This document shows, piece by piece, positions 62,601-64,000 of a stretch of 64,000 nucleotides of DNA. The DNA lies in assembly GCA_008921705.1 (NCBI GenBank), contig VFFE01006690.1, positions 29,173 through 93,172 on the forward strand, read 5' to 3'. This DNA comes from Burhinus oedicnemus. Lineage: Eukaryota; Chordata; Aves; Charadriiformes; Burhinidae. The notes beneath the pieces are model-generated. The model saw only the letters and a list, made by a program, of their open reading frames with translations, did not search any database and was not told where the DNA came from. Both the position numbers and the translations under genes were made by a program. How positions within the stretch are numbered: position 1 is the first letter of the stretch; each line of letters begins with the position of its first letter.

Positions 62601-64000
62601 TCCTATACATCCAAATTTTTGACTGGCAACTAAAATGAACTCAGACAATCTTAATTTTATTTCTTACCACTCCTAATCCAAAAATATATAGAAGTATTCT
62701 TCAGAGCTCTAACAAACTCAAGTTTTCAAAAGCCACCACCTTGCTTTAGTTCAAATTATGAAAAGGCATCAATAACCTTGTTTGAATACATCTTGCCTCT
62801 GAATTTTTGCATCAGATGGGTTTAAGAATTCAGTGCAATCTACTTCAAAGTTGCAGGTTACTGGTTTTTTTTAGTAAATGTCTAAATATATTTACTATAT
62901 CACAAATTTCTTGCATTATTTTTATCAATGACTAGCACAATTTATGTAAGTTATTTTGAAAAGCAGAACAAGATGTACTTAAGGTCCTTGTAAACCCCAT
63001 TACATAACAGAGGATTCTAATACTACATCCACCACTTACCTTATCAACATCCCTGAATTTTAGTTTTCCTTAGGTTACTATTATGATCAAGCACAGCCTA
63101 CTTCTAATGAAAACACACTGCAAAAGCTCTTTATATATTCTTTATAATATACCTGAAAGAGCAGAACCCGCTATTTCAGCAAGAGTCATTAGAACCATGG
63201 TATTGCCTTTTAAAGAGACTCACTTAGATTTGGCCCACTTTCTTCATAATCTTGTTCGCTCATGATTAAGCAAAGTCAAGTTATTCCCCTCTGCTGATTC
63301 TTCACATATCAAGAATTGAAACAGGAAACTGACAGTTGCTTCCTCCCAGCTTTGTGTAAGACCTCAGATCCTGTTTCTTACTAGTATTGGCTTAATCCTG
63401 AAACAAGTCATTAAGGCTTCATGCAGTGTGAAGCACGCACATGACACAGCCAACTACACGACAGTCACAGAACTCTCTAAAGAGAATTAAGCTGGAGGAT
63501 TTCCATCAGCAGTAAACACCATGCTTAGTGAAATGGGCAGGGTCAAGTTATTAAAACATCCCACATGTTCCCCTAATAATAAATACATTTAAAGTTTCCT
63601 TTCCATCATGTAAATGCACTTTAAAATACTTCCACCAAGCAGACCAGCATACATTAGCAACAAGTAGTATCAACTATTCCAAAGATCTATCTACTATTAA
63701 AAAAGCCAGTTTTGTGCATCAGGTACATACTAGCAGATCTTAAGCAAGTTAACCATAAGTATAGTTGCTAAGCATTGATTTTATGTAGAAAGAGCTTGAA
63801 TTAATTGTACTTCAGATGTAGCACATAAACACTTTAAAATATAATTCTAGTAATTTTGCAAGCACTCTTTAAAATATAGTTCTACTAACTTTGCAAGTGC
63901 TCTTTTTAAAAATAAGTATTTTAAAATTAAAGGGGTCCTCTAAGACTGGCTGCATAATTTGTTAATTCTCTTTCAAATTAGACATATCACTGTTTTCTAG

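Larger units (their letters stand above)
55811..64000 (-). other. SLC12A7 intron 1 (3' part)
   Basis: 8.2 kb with no exon 1, CpG-rich block or promoter visible. Contains an LTR-like element (56627-57196), a CR1 fragment (59395-59600), a short (CA)n at about 59944-59957 and pyrimidine-rich stretches (about 56230-56590 and 61740-61910). Small open frames are not supported by similarity or splice context. Confidence 0.7.

Noticed and set aside
55811..64000. SLC12A7 exon 1 or an alternative first exon in the right-hand 8 kb
   Set aside because: No minus-strand frame begins with a KCC N-terminus, no suitable donor after a Met-led frame, and no GC-rich promoter-like block.

Overview
The window is nuclear DNA from a bird. 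I infer this from several diverged CR1 LINE copies (two ending in the CR1-type 3' tail), an LTR of the avian ERVL kind, the absence of any recognisable Alu, B1/B2 or L1, and a vertebrate gene cut into small exons with about 1-5 kb introns. The species cannot be named from the sequence.

Almost the whole window is one gene on the minus strand: SLC12A7, encoding the K-Cl cotransporter KCC4. I resolved 23 consecutive coding exons (2 to 24, highest coordinate first) with compatible phases at every junction. Together they give 1042 codons plus a stop. Adding about 41 residues from an exon 1 outside the window matches the 1083-residue length I remember for human KCC4. The 3' UTR probably ends near 5230. 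Exon 1, the start codon and the promoter lie beyond base 64000. KCC4 rather than KCC1, 2 or 3 is indicated by 'AFDPPD', 'LIHDRNTASH', '[11 protein letters not shown]' and the residue register of the two regulatory threonines.

Layout: 1-1885 is a satellite array with a period near 181 bp, running off the left edge. 1886-4087 is a 5'-truncated CR1. 4258-4325 is an inverted piece of the satellite monomer, followed by an unclassified dispersed repeat with a second copy in intron 12. 4500-5230 is intergenic. 5230-55810 is SLC12A7 (3' UTR to exon 2). 55811-64000 is part of intron 1. Introns hold further CR1 copies (a 2.3-kb one in intron 5 and one in intron 8 carrying a perfect 13-copy 19-bp minisatellite), a solo ERVL-type LTR in intron 13 and a second LTR-like element in intron 1.

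The most interesting observation is a cassette-exon candidate in intron 21 (11986-12102). It is phase-compatible with its neighbours and encodes a segment strikingly like the KCC2-specific C-terminal insert that carries the PKC-site serine (Ser940 in KCC2), yet it contains an in-frame TGA four codons before its donor. It could be a decayed relic, a poison exon or a truncating isoform. The window also has a probable GC-AG intron (intron 19). No previously undescribed multi-gene system was found.
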